A stretch of 64,000 nt of DNA from Paenibacillus_D tarimensis_A (GCA_041281825.1 CP166298.1:1984001-2048000), one strand, 5' to 3'; shown: positions 34,456-44,113, numbered from the stretch's first letter. Program-made: numbers and translations. Notes: generated by a model from the sequence alone, not told the origin.

Positions 34456-35282
34456 GCGGATTCCGCCCTAAATTGGCGAACCACCTGTTTTTAACCATCT
34501 TCTCGCTGATCATGATTTATCCGGTCATCTGGTGGGTCGGAGCATCGCTTAAACCGGTTAACGAAATGAGGCTGCCGGCGATCTGGCCGTCTGTCCCGAT
34601 GTGGAGCAATTATACCGACGGCTGGAACTTTTCCGCCCAATATTCGTTCGCGCATTTCTTCGCCAATACGCTCCTAATGGAATTTTGGAATGTGCTTGGG
34701 GGTGTTATTACCGCCGCGATTGTGGCATACGGCTTCGCACGGTTAAATTTCAAATTTCGCGGCATGTGGTTTGCGATATTGCTGCTCACCATGATGCTCC
34801 CGGCTCAGGTTACGATTATCCCGCAATATATTCTCTATAATACATTCGGATTTGTGGACAGCTATGTTCCGCTCATCCTGCCGCATTTCTTCGGAGGAGG
34901 CGCCTTCTTCATCTTTCTGCTGGTGCAGTTTATCCGCGGCATCCCGCGCGATTTGGATGAAGCCGCCAAAATCGACGGCGCTTCGGTTTACGGTATCTTT
35001 CTGAGGGTCATCTTCCCGTTAATCAAACCGGCGCTTGTAACCGTTGGGATCTTCACCTTCATCTGGAGCTGGGATGATTTCTTCGCACAAATTCTATACC
35101 TCAGCTCCGTTCATAAATTTACAGTCGGTCTCGCGCTGCGGATGTTTATCGATCAATTCGAAATCCAGTGGGGACAGCTGCTGGCGATGTCGCTTGTTTC
35201 CGTTATCCCTTCCGTCATTATATTTTTCATAGCGCAGAAACATTTTGTCGAGGGGATCGCAACAACAGGCTTGAAAGGGTAG
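34452..35282 (+). CDS. sugar ABC transporter permease (MalG/LacG-like)
   Basis: 276 residues, six membrane helices, EAA loop DLDEAAKIDGASVYGIFLRV. The start ATGA overlaps the stop of the first permease, so the two subunits are translationally coupled. Together with the lipoprotein behind it this forms the membrane part of a CUT1 importer for an oligosaccharide or sugar acid. Confidence 0.88.
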   Translation: MSGFRPKLANHLFLTIFSLIMIYPVIWWVGASLKPVNEMRLPAIWPSVPMWSNYTDGWNFSAQYSFAHFFANTLLMEFWNVLGGVITAAIVAYGFARLNFKFRGMWFAILLLTMMLPAQVTIIPQYILYNTFGFVDSYVPLILPHFFGGGAFFIFLLVQFIRGIPRDLDEAAKIDGASVYGIFLRVIFPLIKPALVTVGIFTFIWSWDDFFAQILYLSSVHKFTVGLALRMFIDQFEIQWGQLLAMSLVSVIPSVIIFFIAQKHFVEGIATTGLKG

Positions 35283-35325
35283 GCCGAAAACCATCATTAT
35301 ATATTCGAAAGGGGAAGAGAAAAAA

Positions 35326-36681
35326 ATGAAACAAAACTGGACCAAAAGCATGGTGCTTGTCATGTTTGCCGTTATTCTGGTACTCTCAGCATGCAGCGGC
35401 AAAAACGGCAGCACGAACAATCCGGGCAGCGATACGCAACCAACCGGCGGCAACACGTCGAATCAGAGCGGCAATTCGGATACGGGAAATGCGCCCTCCG
35501 CCAAAAATATGAGCATCATGTGGTGGGGGCCGGATGCACGCCATGAAGCGACGTTAGCCGCGCTTGACATTTACACGAAGCAGCATCCGCACATCAAGTT
35601 CACGCCGGATTATATGGCTTGGGACGGCTATTGGCAGAAGCTCCCGGCCCTCGCGGCATCCAAGACGGTAACCGACGTATTGCAAATGGATGCGGCTTAC
35701 ATCCAGGACTATGTGGCCAAGGGAGTGCTGGAGGATCTCACCGATATCGACTTGTCGGGCATCGTTGATGCGGGCGTAATCGAGAATCTGAAAATCGACG
35801 GCAAGCTTTACGGCATTCCGCTCAGCCAGAATGCGCAAGGCATCGCGTTCAATAAGCCTGCGCTGGAAGAGGCCGGCATCTCGCTGCCGCAGAAGAACTG
35901 GACATGGGACGATTACTTTGCGTTCGGCCGCGAGGCCAGATCCAAGCTTCCTGAAGGCAAATACGGCATCGCCGATACGGCGAACCTGTGGGATTGGTAC
36001 AATTGGTACCAAACGGCCAACGGCGCATTGCCTCTGATGAGCGATAATGGCAAAACCTTTACGCTCGACAAAGATTTATTTATGAAATATCAAACAACGC
36101 TGGCCGAGTTGCGCAAGGAGAAAGCCGTTCCGCCGGCCGACCAGTCACTTTCGTTCACCGAGAACGACCCCGCCGGCGATCCGATGGCATCCGGCGTTCT
36201 CATGACTCGCGGAGCAACGACAGGCTCCGTAGCCGCCTTGTATTCCTTAATGCCCAATCAGGTAGACGTTGTCGGCGTTCCGATCGGTCCGGCCGGCGGC
36301 GGGTGGGCGCAATCGACGATCTTCCTGAGCGTCAGCGCCAACTCGAAAAACAAAGAAGAAGCGAAAGCGTTCGTGAAATGGTTCATCACCGATCCCGAAG
36401 CCGGGCAAGCGCTGAAGATGACCCGCGGCATCCCGATTAATCCGGAAACGTTCAAAGCGCTTGAACCGACGATGGAGCCGAAGGATATCCTGGGCAAAAA
36501 AGTATACGATATGTCCGTAGAGAAAGCCCTTCCGTTCTATCCGATCGCACAAGGCTTCTCGGAGTGGGTGGATACGTATAAAGCGACGATGGAAGGCGTG
36601 ATGTTCGGCCAGACCACGATCGAAGCGGCATATGAGAAACTGAACAAGCTCGGCCAGGATATCGCGGCACAAAATAAATAG
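35326..36681 (+). CDS. sugar-binding lipoprotein 1
   Basis: 451 residues. Signal peptide with lipobox (VLSACS), a Gly/Ser/Asn-rich tether to about residue 60, then a solute-binding fold of the extracellular family 1 type (MWWGPDARHEATLAALDIYT, LDPEAGQAL-like repeats, MTRGIPINPETFKAL). Ligand capture for the permease pair directly upstream. A terminator after it would lower expression of the genes that follow. Confidence 0.88.
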   Translation: MKQNWTKSMVLVMFAVILVLSACSGKNGSTNNPGSDTQPTGGNTSNQSGNSDTGNAPSAKNMSIMWWGPDARHEATLAALDIYTKQHPHIKFTPDYMAWDGYWQKLPALAASKTVTDVLQMDAAYIQDYVAKGVLEDLTDIDLSGIVDAGVIENLKIDGKLYGIPLSQNAQGIAFNKPALEEAGISLPQKNWTWDDYFAFGREARSKLPEGKYGIADTANLWDWYNWYQTANGALPLMSDNGKTFTLDKDLFMKYQTTLAELRKEKAVPPADQSLSFTENDPAGDPMASGVLMTRGATTGSVAALYSLMPNQVDVVGVPIGPAGGGWAQSTIFLSVSANSKNKEEAKAFVKWFITDPEAGQALKMTRGIPINPETFKALEPTMEPKDILGKKVYDMSVEKALPFYPIAQGFSEWVDTYKATMEGVMFGQTTIEAAYEKLNKLGQDIAAQNK

Positions 36682-36690
36682 GAAATTAGG

Positions 36691-36718
36691 GCCACCGACG
36701 GATAGTTTCGGTGGCTTT
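36691..36718 (+). terminator. intrinsic terminator or attenuator after lipoprotein 1
   Basis: GCCACCGA pairs with TCGGTGGC, then TTTCGTT. The weak T-run suggests partial read-through into uxuA. Confidence 0.65.
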
Positions 36719-36766
36719 CGTTCGGTTCTAATAGAAGCTTGACATCGTACGAGGGGGAATCTTGTT

Positions 36767-37762
36767 ATGCAGCTTGCCGAATTCTTTCCGTCCAAGCCGA
36801 CGCGGCTGTGGCATCTGGCTAAGCAAATGGGAGTGGATTATGCGGTCGGACCGTTGCCTTGGGACGATAAGGCCGGGAAGCCCTGGGAACTGATGCCGCT
36901 GATTCATATGAAAAAGAGGTTCGAAGACTTCGGATTGACTTTGTCCGTGATTGAATCGATGCCTCCCAGCAACAACATCAAGCTGGGTACGCCGGGTAGA
37001 GAAGAAGAAATGGAAGGCTTCATGCAATTGATTATCAATATGGGGAGCGCCGGAATACCGGTATTATGCTATAATTTCATGGCCCAATTCAATTGGTTGC
37101 GTACGTCGACAACGACCCGCACCCGAGGCGGGGCGCTTGTATCCAGCTATGAGCATGCATTGATGAAGGATGCGCCGCATACGGAAGCCGGCGTCGTTAC
37201 GGAAGACAGGCTGTGGACGAATTTGAAGTATTTTATGGAGAGAATCGTTCCGGTGGCAGAGAAAGCCGGCGTCCGGTTGGCGCTGCATCCGGATGATCCT
37301 CCGATTACGCCGATCCGCGGCATCTCGCGCATTCTGCGCAGCAGCGAAGATTTGCAGAAAGCGATCGACCTGGTGCCGAGCGAGTACAACGGCATAACGC
37401 TATGCCAAGGAACATTGGCTACGGCGGGAGAAGATATTCCGGCAGTCATTCGTAAGTTTGCGAAGCAGGACAAAATATTCTTCGTTCATTTCCGCGACGT
37501 GCGCGGGACCCCGGAGAAATTCGAGGAAACGTTCCATGACGACGGTAAAACGGACATGTACGAAGCGATGATGACTTACTATGAAGTCGGATTTCACGGC
37601 CCTGCCCGCCCGGATCATGTGCCGACAATGGAAGGGGAAAGCAATGAAAATCCCGGCTATGAGCTATTGGGCCGTCTGTACGGTGCAGGATATATGAAAG
37701 GACTGATGGCTGCCGCTTCCCGGCAGCCGGATTGTCTAGAGGACGGCATAAAGATAAAATGA
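36767..37762 (+). CDS. uxuA: mannonate dehydratase UxuA
   Basis: 331 residues. LALHPDDPPITPIRGISRIL, NGITLCQGTLA, FVHFRDVRGTPEKFEETFH and GPARPDHVPTMEGES supply the Cys, His and Asp metal ligands of UxuA, which dehydrates D-mannonate to 2-keto-3-deoxygluconate in hexuronate breakdown. Slightly shorter than the E. coli enzyme, as in other Gram-positives. Strong GAGGGGG before the ATG. Its presence is the best evidence that the locus handles uronates or a related sugar acid. Confidence 0.88.
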   Translation: MQLAEFFPSKPTRLWHLAKQMGVDYAVGPLPWDDKAGKPWELMPLIHMKKRFEDFGLTLSVIESMPPSNNIKLGTPGREEEMEGFMQLIINMGSAGIPVLCYNFMAQFNWLRTSTTTRTRGGALVSSYEHALMKDAPHTEAGVVTEDRLWTNLKYFMERIVPVAEKAGVRLALHPDDPPITPIRGISRILRSSEDLQKAIDLVPSEYNGITLCQGTLATAGEDIPAVIRKFAKQDKIFFVHFRDVRGTPEKFEETFHDDGKTDMYEAMMTYYEVGFHGPARPDHVPTMEGESNENPGYELLGRLYGAGYMKGLMAAASRQPDCLEDGIKIK

Positions 37763-37797
37763 GGAAAAAAGTATACTTCGAGGGGAGGGCTCGGAGG

Positions 37798-39117
37798 ATG
37801 AGACGATGGTACGTGTTCGCTGCGGCCGTGATCATAGCCGTACTGGCTGCCGGCTGCGGAGGAGCAGGGAGTGACGATACGTCAGCGAATGAGGAAAACC
37901 GTACGGAGCCGATCCGAATTACGGTCATGCACAACTGGACGGGACAGGACGGCAAAGCAATTGCGATGCGCGCCATTATGGACGAGTTCCGGGCTGCACA
38001 TCCTCATGTGATTCTCGAGGATGTGGGCTTGCCGACAGACGTATTGAAGGTGAGATTGCGAACGGTTGCCGCTGCCGACGAGATGCCCGATTTGTTCGTC
38101 ATGTGGCCCGGTTCGATGACCAGAGACCTTGTGAACGGCAATATGCTTCAGCCAGTGAATGATTTGCTGCAAAATAAGCCGGAATGGGCAAACAATTTCA
38201 TTCCGGGCGCTTTCAACGGCTACACCGTAGACGGCAAAATCTATACCGTTCCGATGAATCTCGCTCCGACCTCCGTCCTTTATTACAATCAAGCGCTGTT
38301 TGACCGGTATGGCGTGAAGGTTCCCGAAACCTGGGAAGAGATGCTGCAAGCCGTCAAGGTTTTCAATGAGAATCAAGTGATCCCGATTGCAATGGGCAAT
38401 AAAGCGAATTGGGTGATGCAATCGACGATATTCAGCACATTGGCCGATCGGATGACCGGGTCGGAATGGTTTTTGAACGCGGTTAGCCAGAACGGGGCCA
38501 GGTTTACCGATCCCGAATTTATTGCTGCGCTTAAGCTGCTGCAGGATTTCGGCAAGGCGGGCGCTTTTCAAACGGACTTTCATTTAATCGACGATCATCA
38601 GATGATGCAACTGTATTTTCAAGGCAAGGCGGCGATGTTTGTTAACGGCGGTTGGGCGGCTTCCTATATTGTGCAGAATATGCCGGAGGACGTGCTTGCG
38701 CATACCCATGTCGGCCTGTTGCCGGCGGTCGAAGGAGGTAAAGGTGAAGCCCGGTCTCTTTCGGGTGTTGTCGGCACCGGGCTCGGCGTGAACAAGAAGC
38801 TTACCGGCGAGAGAAAGGAAGCGGCGATGGAGCTGTTTTATGCATTGGCCGGTCCGGAAGGACAGAGGGCAACACTTGAAAGCAGCACACTTGTCAGCTA
38901 TATGATAGAACCGGATAAGAGCAAGTCTCATCCGTTGTTTCTTGAATTATACGATCTGATGCAGAATGTGCGGCTCAGTCCCGTATACGATATCAGCTTA
39001 AGCATGCCGGCCGTTGAAGTGATCAACAGCGGGCTTCAGGATATACTGCTTGGCGGCAATGTCTATAAAGTCGCCCAGCAGCTACAGGAAACGCAGGCGG
39101 CGGCAATTCGCAGGTAA
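37798..39117 (+). CDS. sugar-binding lipoprotein 2
   Basis: 439 residues from ATG 37798, chosen because GGGAGGG lies 8 bp before it and the protein then opens with a proper signal peptide and lipobox (VLAAGC). ATG 37759, overlapping the uxuA stop, would add 13 residues. Solute-binding fold of another subgroup than lipoprotein 1 (ITVMHNWTGQDGKA, MPDLFVMWPGSM, YYNQALFDRYGVKVPETWEE). It may serve the same permeases with a second ligand, or present ligand to the kinase encoded next. Confidence 0.85.
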   Translation: MRRWYVFAAAVIIAVLAAGCGGAGSDDTSANEENRTEPIRITVMHNWTGQDGKAIAMRAIMDEFRAAHPHVILEDVGLPTDVLKVRLRTVAAADEMPDLFVMWPGSMTRDLVNGNMLQPVNDLLQNKPEWANNFIPGAFNGYTVDGKIYTVPMNLAPTSVLYYNQALFDRYGVKVPETWEEMLQAVKVFNENQVIPIAMGNKANWVMQSTIFSTLADRMTGSEWFLNAVSQNGARFTDPEFIAALKLLQDFGKAGAFQTDFHLIDDHQMMQLYFQGKAAMFVNGGWAASYIVQNMPEDVLAHTHVGLLPAVEGGKGEARSLSGVVGTGLGVNKKLTGERKEAAMELFYALAGPEGQRATLESSTLVSYMIEPDKSKSHPLFLELYDLMQNVRLSPVYDISLSMPAVEVINSGLQDILLGGNVYKVAQQLQETQAAAIRR

Positions 39118-39141
39118 ACGCAACAGGGGAGGGGAATTGCG

Positions 39142-40914
39142 ATGATGCGCTGGATCGCTTCGTCATTACAACGAAAGCTGTCGCTTTTTATGCTGATATC
39201 TACCTTGATCCCGCTGTTATTGCTGGGCGTATTCACTTATATCATTTCAACGGACATTACCGAGCAGAAGCTCCGGCAATCGAGCATCGATACGCTCGGC
39301 CAGATGGAAGGCAAGCTGCGTTTCGTCATTACGGATATCGAAAGCTTATCGATATTTCTGACCGGCCAAAGCGATATTCAACAGTATTTAAGCACAACGG
39401 CTGTCAATGAACAGACGAAAACCCGCATTCTCAGCTTTATGAGCGACTTGACAAGCTCCAAGAAATATATCTCGAATATTGCCATTTATCCCCTAAAGTT
39501 TAACCCGGTCTTATCCACATCGAACATTTACGAATCGACACTGGATGAGTATGTTGACATTACCCAAGTAAAAGAAAAAATGTGGACCGAGTTATACTCC
39601 ATGACCAATTACGCCGGCAAGCACCGGGTCATCTCATTTATTCGTCCCATGCGCAGCATTCACACCTTCGAGCATACCGGCTGGCTGGTGATCAGCATGG
39701 ATGAATCGGTAATCGCCGACTTCTGGTCGGAGTCGAGGTTCGGGGAAGGGCAAGGCCAAGTGCTGCTGCTAAATGAGAGCGGCAACGTTCTGTCGTCAAC
39801 GGAGAGAGCATGGTTATCCCGTTCCGTACACGAGCTGTATCCCGGGGTTTCCACATCGATCAACCGGGGACGTTACGGCGAGTCGGCTTACGGTGCAGAT
39901 CAAGACCGGAAGCAGGTCATCCTTTATCAGGAGCCTTCCACGGGTTGGCGACTTATGGGAGTCGTACCCGTCGATCTGAACCGGTCGCAAAATCTGTACA
40001 TATTGCAATTAACGGCCGCCGCCGTCGTCATCTCGGTAATCATGAGTACCGGCCTCATTCTGTTTGTGATCCAGCGGGTAACCAATCCGCTCAAAGTATT
40101 GTCGCGGCTGCTGAGCAAAATCAATCCGGATGAGCCGATGCCGGTGTATCATCCTGCTTCCGACGACGAGATCGGTAAATTGAGCGAGAGCTACAATAAG
40201 CTGGGTTCGCATATTAAACAGTTAAAAGAACAATTGATCCGGAATGAAACCCGAAAAAAAGAGGCGGATATCCGGGCGCTCCAGGCGCAGATTAATCCGC
40301 ATTTCCTTTATAATACGCTATCTTCGGTCCATTGGATGGCACTGTTGTCCGAAGAGAAAAGGATCGCGGAGATGGTCGGAGCGCTAAGCGATTTTCTGCA
40401 ATTCAGCTTGAACAAGGGGAAGGATTTCTGTCCGGTGCATCAGGAGTTTGCGCATATCGGCAACTATGCCCAGATTCAGGAGCTCCGTTTTCCGGATAAG
40501 TTCGAGCTCGACTGCATCGTCGATCCTGAGCTGCAGAACAAATATATGCTTAAGCTGCTGCTTCAGCCGCTGCTGGAAAATGCGATGATTCACGGTTTCC
40601 AGAAAAAAGCGGGAAAAGGAACGATCGCCGTCTATCTGGAGCGCAGAGACGATGACATGCATTTTCTCGTGCTTGATGACGGGGCGGGCATGAGCGAAGA
40701 GCGATTGGCGCAAGTAAGAGCGAGTCTGCAATTATCCGACTTTACGGAGAATGACTCCGATTCCGGGTACGGACTGCGAAATGTGAACGAACGGCTTCGC
40801 CTTCATTACGGGCCGAGCTCATGCCTTAACATCGACAGCCGGCCGCATGCGGGAACCCGAATTTCCTTTTCCATTCCGATCATGGAAGGATTGTCTGATA
40901 TTCAGGAACGCTAA
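39142..40914 (+). CDS. YesM-type sensor histidine kinase
   Basis: 590 residues. Two membrane helices (about 15-37 and 290-313) enclose a large extracellular sensor domain; a HAMP domain follows, then the His-kinase domain with His387 in QINPHFLYNTL and an ATPase domain (LLLQPLLENAMIHGF, DDGAGMS, GYGLRNVNERL). Partner of the YesN regulator at 31798. Placement next to a binding lipoprotein suggests ligand-bound lipoprotein as the signal (inference). Its stop codon abuts the stop of the convergent dehydratase gene. Confidence 0.88.
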   Translation: MMRWIASSLQRKLSLFMLISTLIPLLLLGVFTYIISTDITEQKLRQSSIDTLGQMEGKLRFVITDIESLSIFLTGQSDIQQYLSTTAVNEQTKTRILSFMSDLTSSKKYISNIAIYPLKFNPVLSTSNIYESTLDEYVDITQVKEKMWTELYSMTNYAGKHRVISFIRPMRSIHTFEHTGWLVISMDESVIADFWSESRFGEGQGQVLLLNESGNVLSSTERAWLSRSVHELYPGVSTSINRGRYGESAYGADQDRKQVILYQEPSTGWRLMGVVPVDLNRSQNLYILQLTAAAVVISVIMSTGLILFVIQRVTNPLKVLSRLLSKINPDEPMPVYHPASDDEIGKLSESYNKLGSHIKQLKEQLIRNETRKKEADIRALQAQINPHFLYNTLSSVHWMALLSEEKRIAEMVGALSDFLQFSLNKGKDFCPVHQEFAHIGNYAQIQELRFPDKFELDCIVDPELQNKYMLKLLLQPLLENAMIHGFQKKAGKGTIAVYLERRDDDMHFLVLDDGAGMSEERLAQVRASLQLSDFTENDSDSGYGLRNVNERLRLHYGPSSCLNIDSRPHAGTRISFSIPIMEGLSDIQER

Positions 40915-42303
40915 TTAGCTCCACAATCGGTCGTGATTAAAATAGTTGTTCCACTCCTCTGTCGTTTCCCATAGTCCGGGGATGTCCGGATGCAGGTTAG
41001 CGGCGATCACTTCATCGTTCAACGCTTCGATGCCGAGCCCGGGTGCTTCCGGCACCGTGATCCAGCCGTCCTGAACGAGCGGCTTCGGCAGCTTGCTGCT
41101 TATTATAAGATCGTCCCACCAATCGATGTCGGCGGAATGGTACTCAAGCGCCAGAAAATTCTCCGTCGCGGCGGCTGCATGAACGGCGGCCAGGCAGGCG
41201 ATTGGACTTTCCGCCATATGGATGGCCATGCTGACGCCGTAATCCTGCGCCAAATCTCCGATTTTCTTCGTTTCGAGAATGCCGCCGGATGTCAGCACAT
41301 CGGGATGGATGACCGATACACCGCCGGATTCCAGCAGCGGCCTGAAGTTCTCTTTTAAATAGATGTCTTCGCCGGTACAGATCGGCGTTGTTACCGCATT
41401 GGCCAATCTGACGTACTGATTTGTGTATTGCCAAGGGATCATATCTTCCATCCAGGCCAGATTGAATTTGTCGATGCGGCGCCCGAGCTTGATACAGTCT
41501 TCGATACCGATATGACCGAAGTGATCGATTGCAAGCGGAACTTCGTAACCGATGACGGAGCGGACGTCAGCGACATACTGCTCCAGCATATCCAGACCTT
41601 TCTCCGTAACATGGATGCCCGTAAACGGGTGTGCGATATTATATATATCATAATGGCGGTTGCGAAGCCGGCGTATTTCTTCCGCGGATAACTGCGATGC
41701 TTTGCGGCCGTACCAGGCTTTGGACGCCGCTCTCATTTCCTCGAGAAAGCCCAGCGGAGCGCTTAACGTTCCCGGCTCTTGAATGATTTGATTGATGCCA
41801 AGATCCATCTTAAGGAAGGTGAAGCCCTTCTCCATCCGTTTCTTAAGCGCTTCGCCCATCGCTTTGCCGGTATCCTTGCCGTCTACGTCGGTATCGCAAT
41901 ACATCCGGATCCGGTCGCGGAATTTGCCGCCGAGCATTTGGTAAATGGGGATGCTGTACGCTTTGCCCGCCAAATCCCAAAGAGCGATTTCAAGTCCGCT
42001 GACGCCGCCGCCCTGCCGGGCATGGTGGCCGAACTGCTTGATGCGGCGGAACAGCTTATCGATGTTGCAGGGATTTTCGCCGAGCAGCCGGCTTTTCAGC
42101 ATAAGTGCGTACAATTTGTCCGCGCCGTCGCGAACTTCTCCGAAGCCGATCAAGCCTTGATTCGTGTAGACTTTGATCAGACTGCTGTGGAAGGGCGCTC
42201 CGACGATATCGGCAAAACGGATGTCGGTGATCTTAAGCTCGGAAGGACTCGAATAGGTGATGACATGGGCGAGCGTACTTTCATAGGACGGTACAGTTGC
42301 CAT
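40915..42303 (-). CDS. enolase-superfamily (mandelate racemase-like) sugar-acid dehydratase
   Basis: 462 residues. Barrel-end metal ligands are seen in AIDHFGHIG, LAWMEDMIPW and TGEDIYLKEN; catalytic-loop segments FLKMDLGIN and AIHMAESP follow the superfamily pattern. This group includes aldonate and uronate dehydratases. The insertion with YDIYNIAHPFTGI is not one I can place. ATG 42303 is preferred over GTG 42312 by GGGAG spacing. It heads no operon partner downstream but follows two SDR genes on the same strand. Confidence 0.82.
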   Translation of the reverse strand: MATVPSYESTLAHVITYSSPSELKITDIRFADIVGAPFHSSLIKVYTNQGLIGFGEVRDGADKLYALMLKSRLLGENPCNIDKLFRRIKQFGHHARQGGGVSGLEIALWDLAGKAYSIPIYQMLGGKFRDRIRMYCDTDVDGKDTGKAMGEALKKRMEKGFTFLKMDLGINQIIQEPGTLSAPLGFLEEMRAASKAWYGRKASQLSAEEIRRLRNRHYDIYNIAHPFTGIHVTEKGLDMLEQYVADVRSVIGYEVPLAIDHFGHIGIEDCIKLGRRIDKFNLAWMEDMIPWQYTNQYVRLANAVTTPICTGEDIYLKENFRPLLESGGVSVIHPDVLTSGGILETKKIGDLAQDYGVSMAIHMAESPIACLAAVHAAAATENFLALEYHSADIDWWDDLIISSKLPKPLVQDGWITVPEAPGLGIEALNDEVIAANLHPDIPGLWETTEEWNNYFNHDRLWS

Positions 42304-42350
42304 TCTCTTCACACTCCCTGGAAATAAAAATAAACGAATGCCTCAGCCTG

Positions 42351-43136
42351 TTACAACAGCATGCTGCCGCCGTCCAGACGGATCGCCGAACCGGTCAGAA
42401 ACTCGCTTTCATCGGAGGCCAAGTAACAAACCAACGAGGCTACGTCCGACGGCAGACCGACACGTCCGAGCGGAAATTTCTTTGTTAAAGGCTTCTGATT
42501 TCGTCTGGCCCTATCCGCTTCTTCCGCGGTAAAGAACGGTTTGGCTTCGGCGGCGCTAAGCTGCCCGATCCGGATGGCGCCGGGCTCAATCGAATTGACC
42601 GTAATGCCGTATTTGGCCAATTCTACGGCACTTTCCCTTGCAAGCATCCGGACACCGCCTTTCGTCATGCTGTACACGATATCGAAATCGGTCGGTCTTT
42701 TGGCGTGAACGGAAGAGATCAGAATAATTCTACCGGAACGCTGCTTTTTCATATATGGAACGACAGCCTGGATGCACTGCCAATAACCTTTTAGATTAAT
42801 GCTCATCATTTTGTCGAAGGTCTCTTCGTTATGCTCGAACAAAGGGTAATTCAACTGCAGCGCGGCATTGTTTACCAGAATATCGATCCCGCCGTAATGT
42901 CCGGCCACTTGTTTGACCATGTTTTCAATTGCTGATTTGTCGGCCACATTGGCTTGAACAAGAATGGCTTCTCCGCCCGATTTCTCGATCTGTTGCTTCG
43001 TATCGGCGGCTCCGGCATCGCTTCGATTATAATGGACGGCGATTTTAACGCCCCGTTTCGCAAGTTCGCATGCGATTCCTTTGCCGATTCCCGTGCCTGC
43101 GCCGGTAACCAAGGCGATTTTTCCAGAAATATTCAT
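42351..43136 (-). CDS. SDR-family oxidoreductase (canonical)
   Basis: 261 residues. Cofactor motif TGAGTGIGKG, NNAA, catalytic Ser in ISSVHAKRP and YSMTKGG (Tyr/Lys) are intact, so it is an active NAD(P)-dependent dehydrogenase. Its place between the second SDR and a sugar-acid dehydratase suggests oxidation or reduction of a sugar acid at one carbon. ATG 43136 has GGAG 9 bp before it; the upstream SDR gene ends 6 bp before this start. Confidence 0.85.
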   Translation of the reverse strand: MNISGKIALVTGAGTGIGKGIACELAKRGVKIAVHYNRSDAGAADTKQQIEKSGGEAILVQANVADKSAIENMVKQVAGHYGGIDILVNNAALQLNYPLFEHNEETFDKMMSINLKGYWQCIQAVVPYMKKQRSGRIILISSVHAKRPTDFDIVYSMTKGGVRMLARESAVELAKYGITVNSIEPGAIRIGQLSAAEAKPFFTAEEADRARRNQKPLTKKFPLGRVGLPSDVASLVCYLASDESEFLTGSAIRLDGGSMLL

Positions 43137-43141
43137 GCCGC

Positions 43142-43924
43142 TCACTCCGGTTTATTCATTTTCACATCTATGTAATGATTCAAGAACCCGCCGTCCAGGC
43201 GGATGTCCGCTCCGTTCAAGTAACCTGCTTCGTCCCCGGCGAGAAAGAGGACGAGATCGGCCAGGTCGCGATGCGTTCCTAGGACAGCTCCCGGCACTTT
43301 GTAATTGAAATCCTCGTACAGCAAGGAGATGTCGCTGCGAAAACGCTCGTCATCTCCCTCGACGGGTCCCATTTCGATATGGTTGACCCGCACTCCGTGC
43401 CGTCCCAGCATCAGCGAAGCTTCGCGTGAAAGCATCTTCACCGCGCCTTTGGCCGCACTGTAAGCGAAGGATGAGCCGTTAGGCTTCTCGGCGTGAATCG
43501 AACCGACATAGATGATTGACCCGGACCGCTTCGCGGTCATTTGTCTGCCGACCGCTTGCGTTGCAATAAAAGCAGTCTTTGTATTTGCATTTAAGATTTC
43601 AAAAAATAACGGTTCTTCACAGGTTTCCACGGCTGCACGCTTTACCAGGTTATTGTTATGCACGAGCACGTCAACCTTACCGAGTACATTCGCTGCGTTG
43701 TCCAGCACTTCTTGTATCTCAGCGCTTATACAAAGGTTAATTTGACAGACGAGTGTCTCAGAGCCGACCGAACGGCAGTGCACCAATTCCGGCTCGATCC
43801 CGGCACCGGCCGACGCGCTGTTCAGGATGAAGCGGGCGCCTTCGGCGGCGAGCCGACGGGTAATGGCTTTTCCGGACTTGCTGTCGGCATCCGTAATAAA
43901 GACGACTTTGTTCTTCAATCTCAT
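43142..43924 (-). CDS. SDR-family protein with degenerate cofactor motif
   Basis: 260 residues. The family fold is clear (VGSIHAEKP, YSAAKGA with Tyr and Lys, LDGGF near the end), but the dinucleotide loop reads ITDADSKSGKAI in place of TGxxxGxG and NNAG is replaced by HNNN. Cofactor binding may be altered or lost, making a structural partner of the canonical SDR beside it plausible. Sequence similarity in the active-site block suggests the two arose by duplication. Confidence 0.75.
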   Translation of the reverse strand: MRLKNKVVFITDADSKSGKAITRRLAAEGARFILNSASAGAGIEPELVHCRSVGSETLVCQINLCISAEIQEVLDNAANVLGKVDVLVHNNNLVKRAAVETCEEPLFFEILNANTKTAFIATQAVGRQMTAKRSGSIIYVGSIHAEKPNGSSFAYSAAKGAVKMLSREASLMLGRHGVRVNHIEMGPVEGDDERFRSDISLLYEDFNYKVPGAVLGTHRDLADLVLFLAGDEAGYLNGADIRLDGGFLNHYIDVKMNKPE

Positions 43925-44033
43925 AGATTCCCTCCGTACATGCCATATGAAAAAAACTCCTCATCTGTTATATTACCGATCATAATAGGGCAGCGCGATG
44001 CTATAAAATTATGATTTTGTTTGATTTTTTATT

Positions 44034-44062
44034 TTTCGAGATTGAACCTCACATGCTACAAT
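44034..44062 (+). promoter_or_regulatory. extended -10 promoter of the phosphatase gene
   Basis: TGCTACAAT at 44054-44062 with a weak TTTCGA 17 bp before TACAAT; about 50 bp upstream of the phosphatase start. Confidence 0.45.
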
Positions 44063-44113
44063 AGCGTGAAGTAAGATGATGGGAATTTTTATGAGAAGGC
44101 GGGCCGGAGAAGG

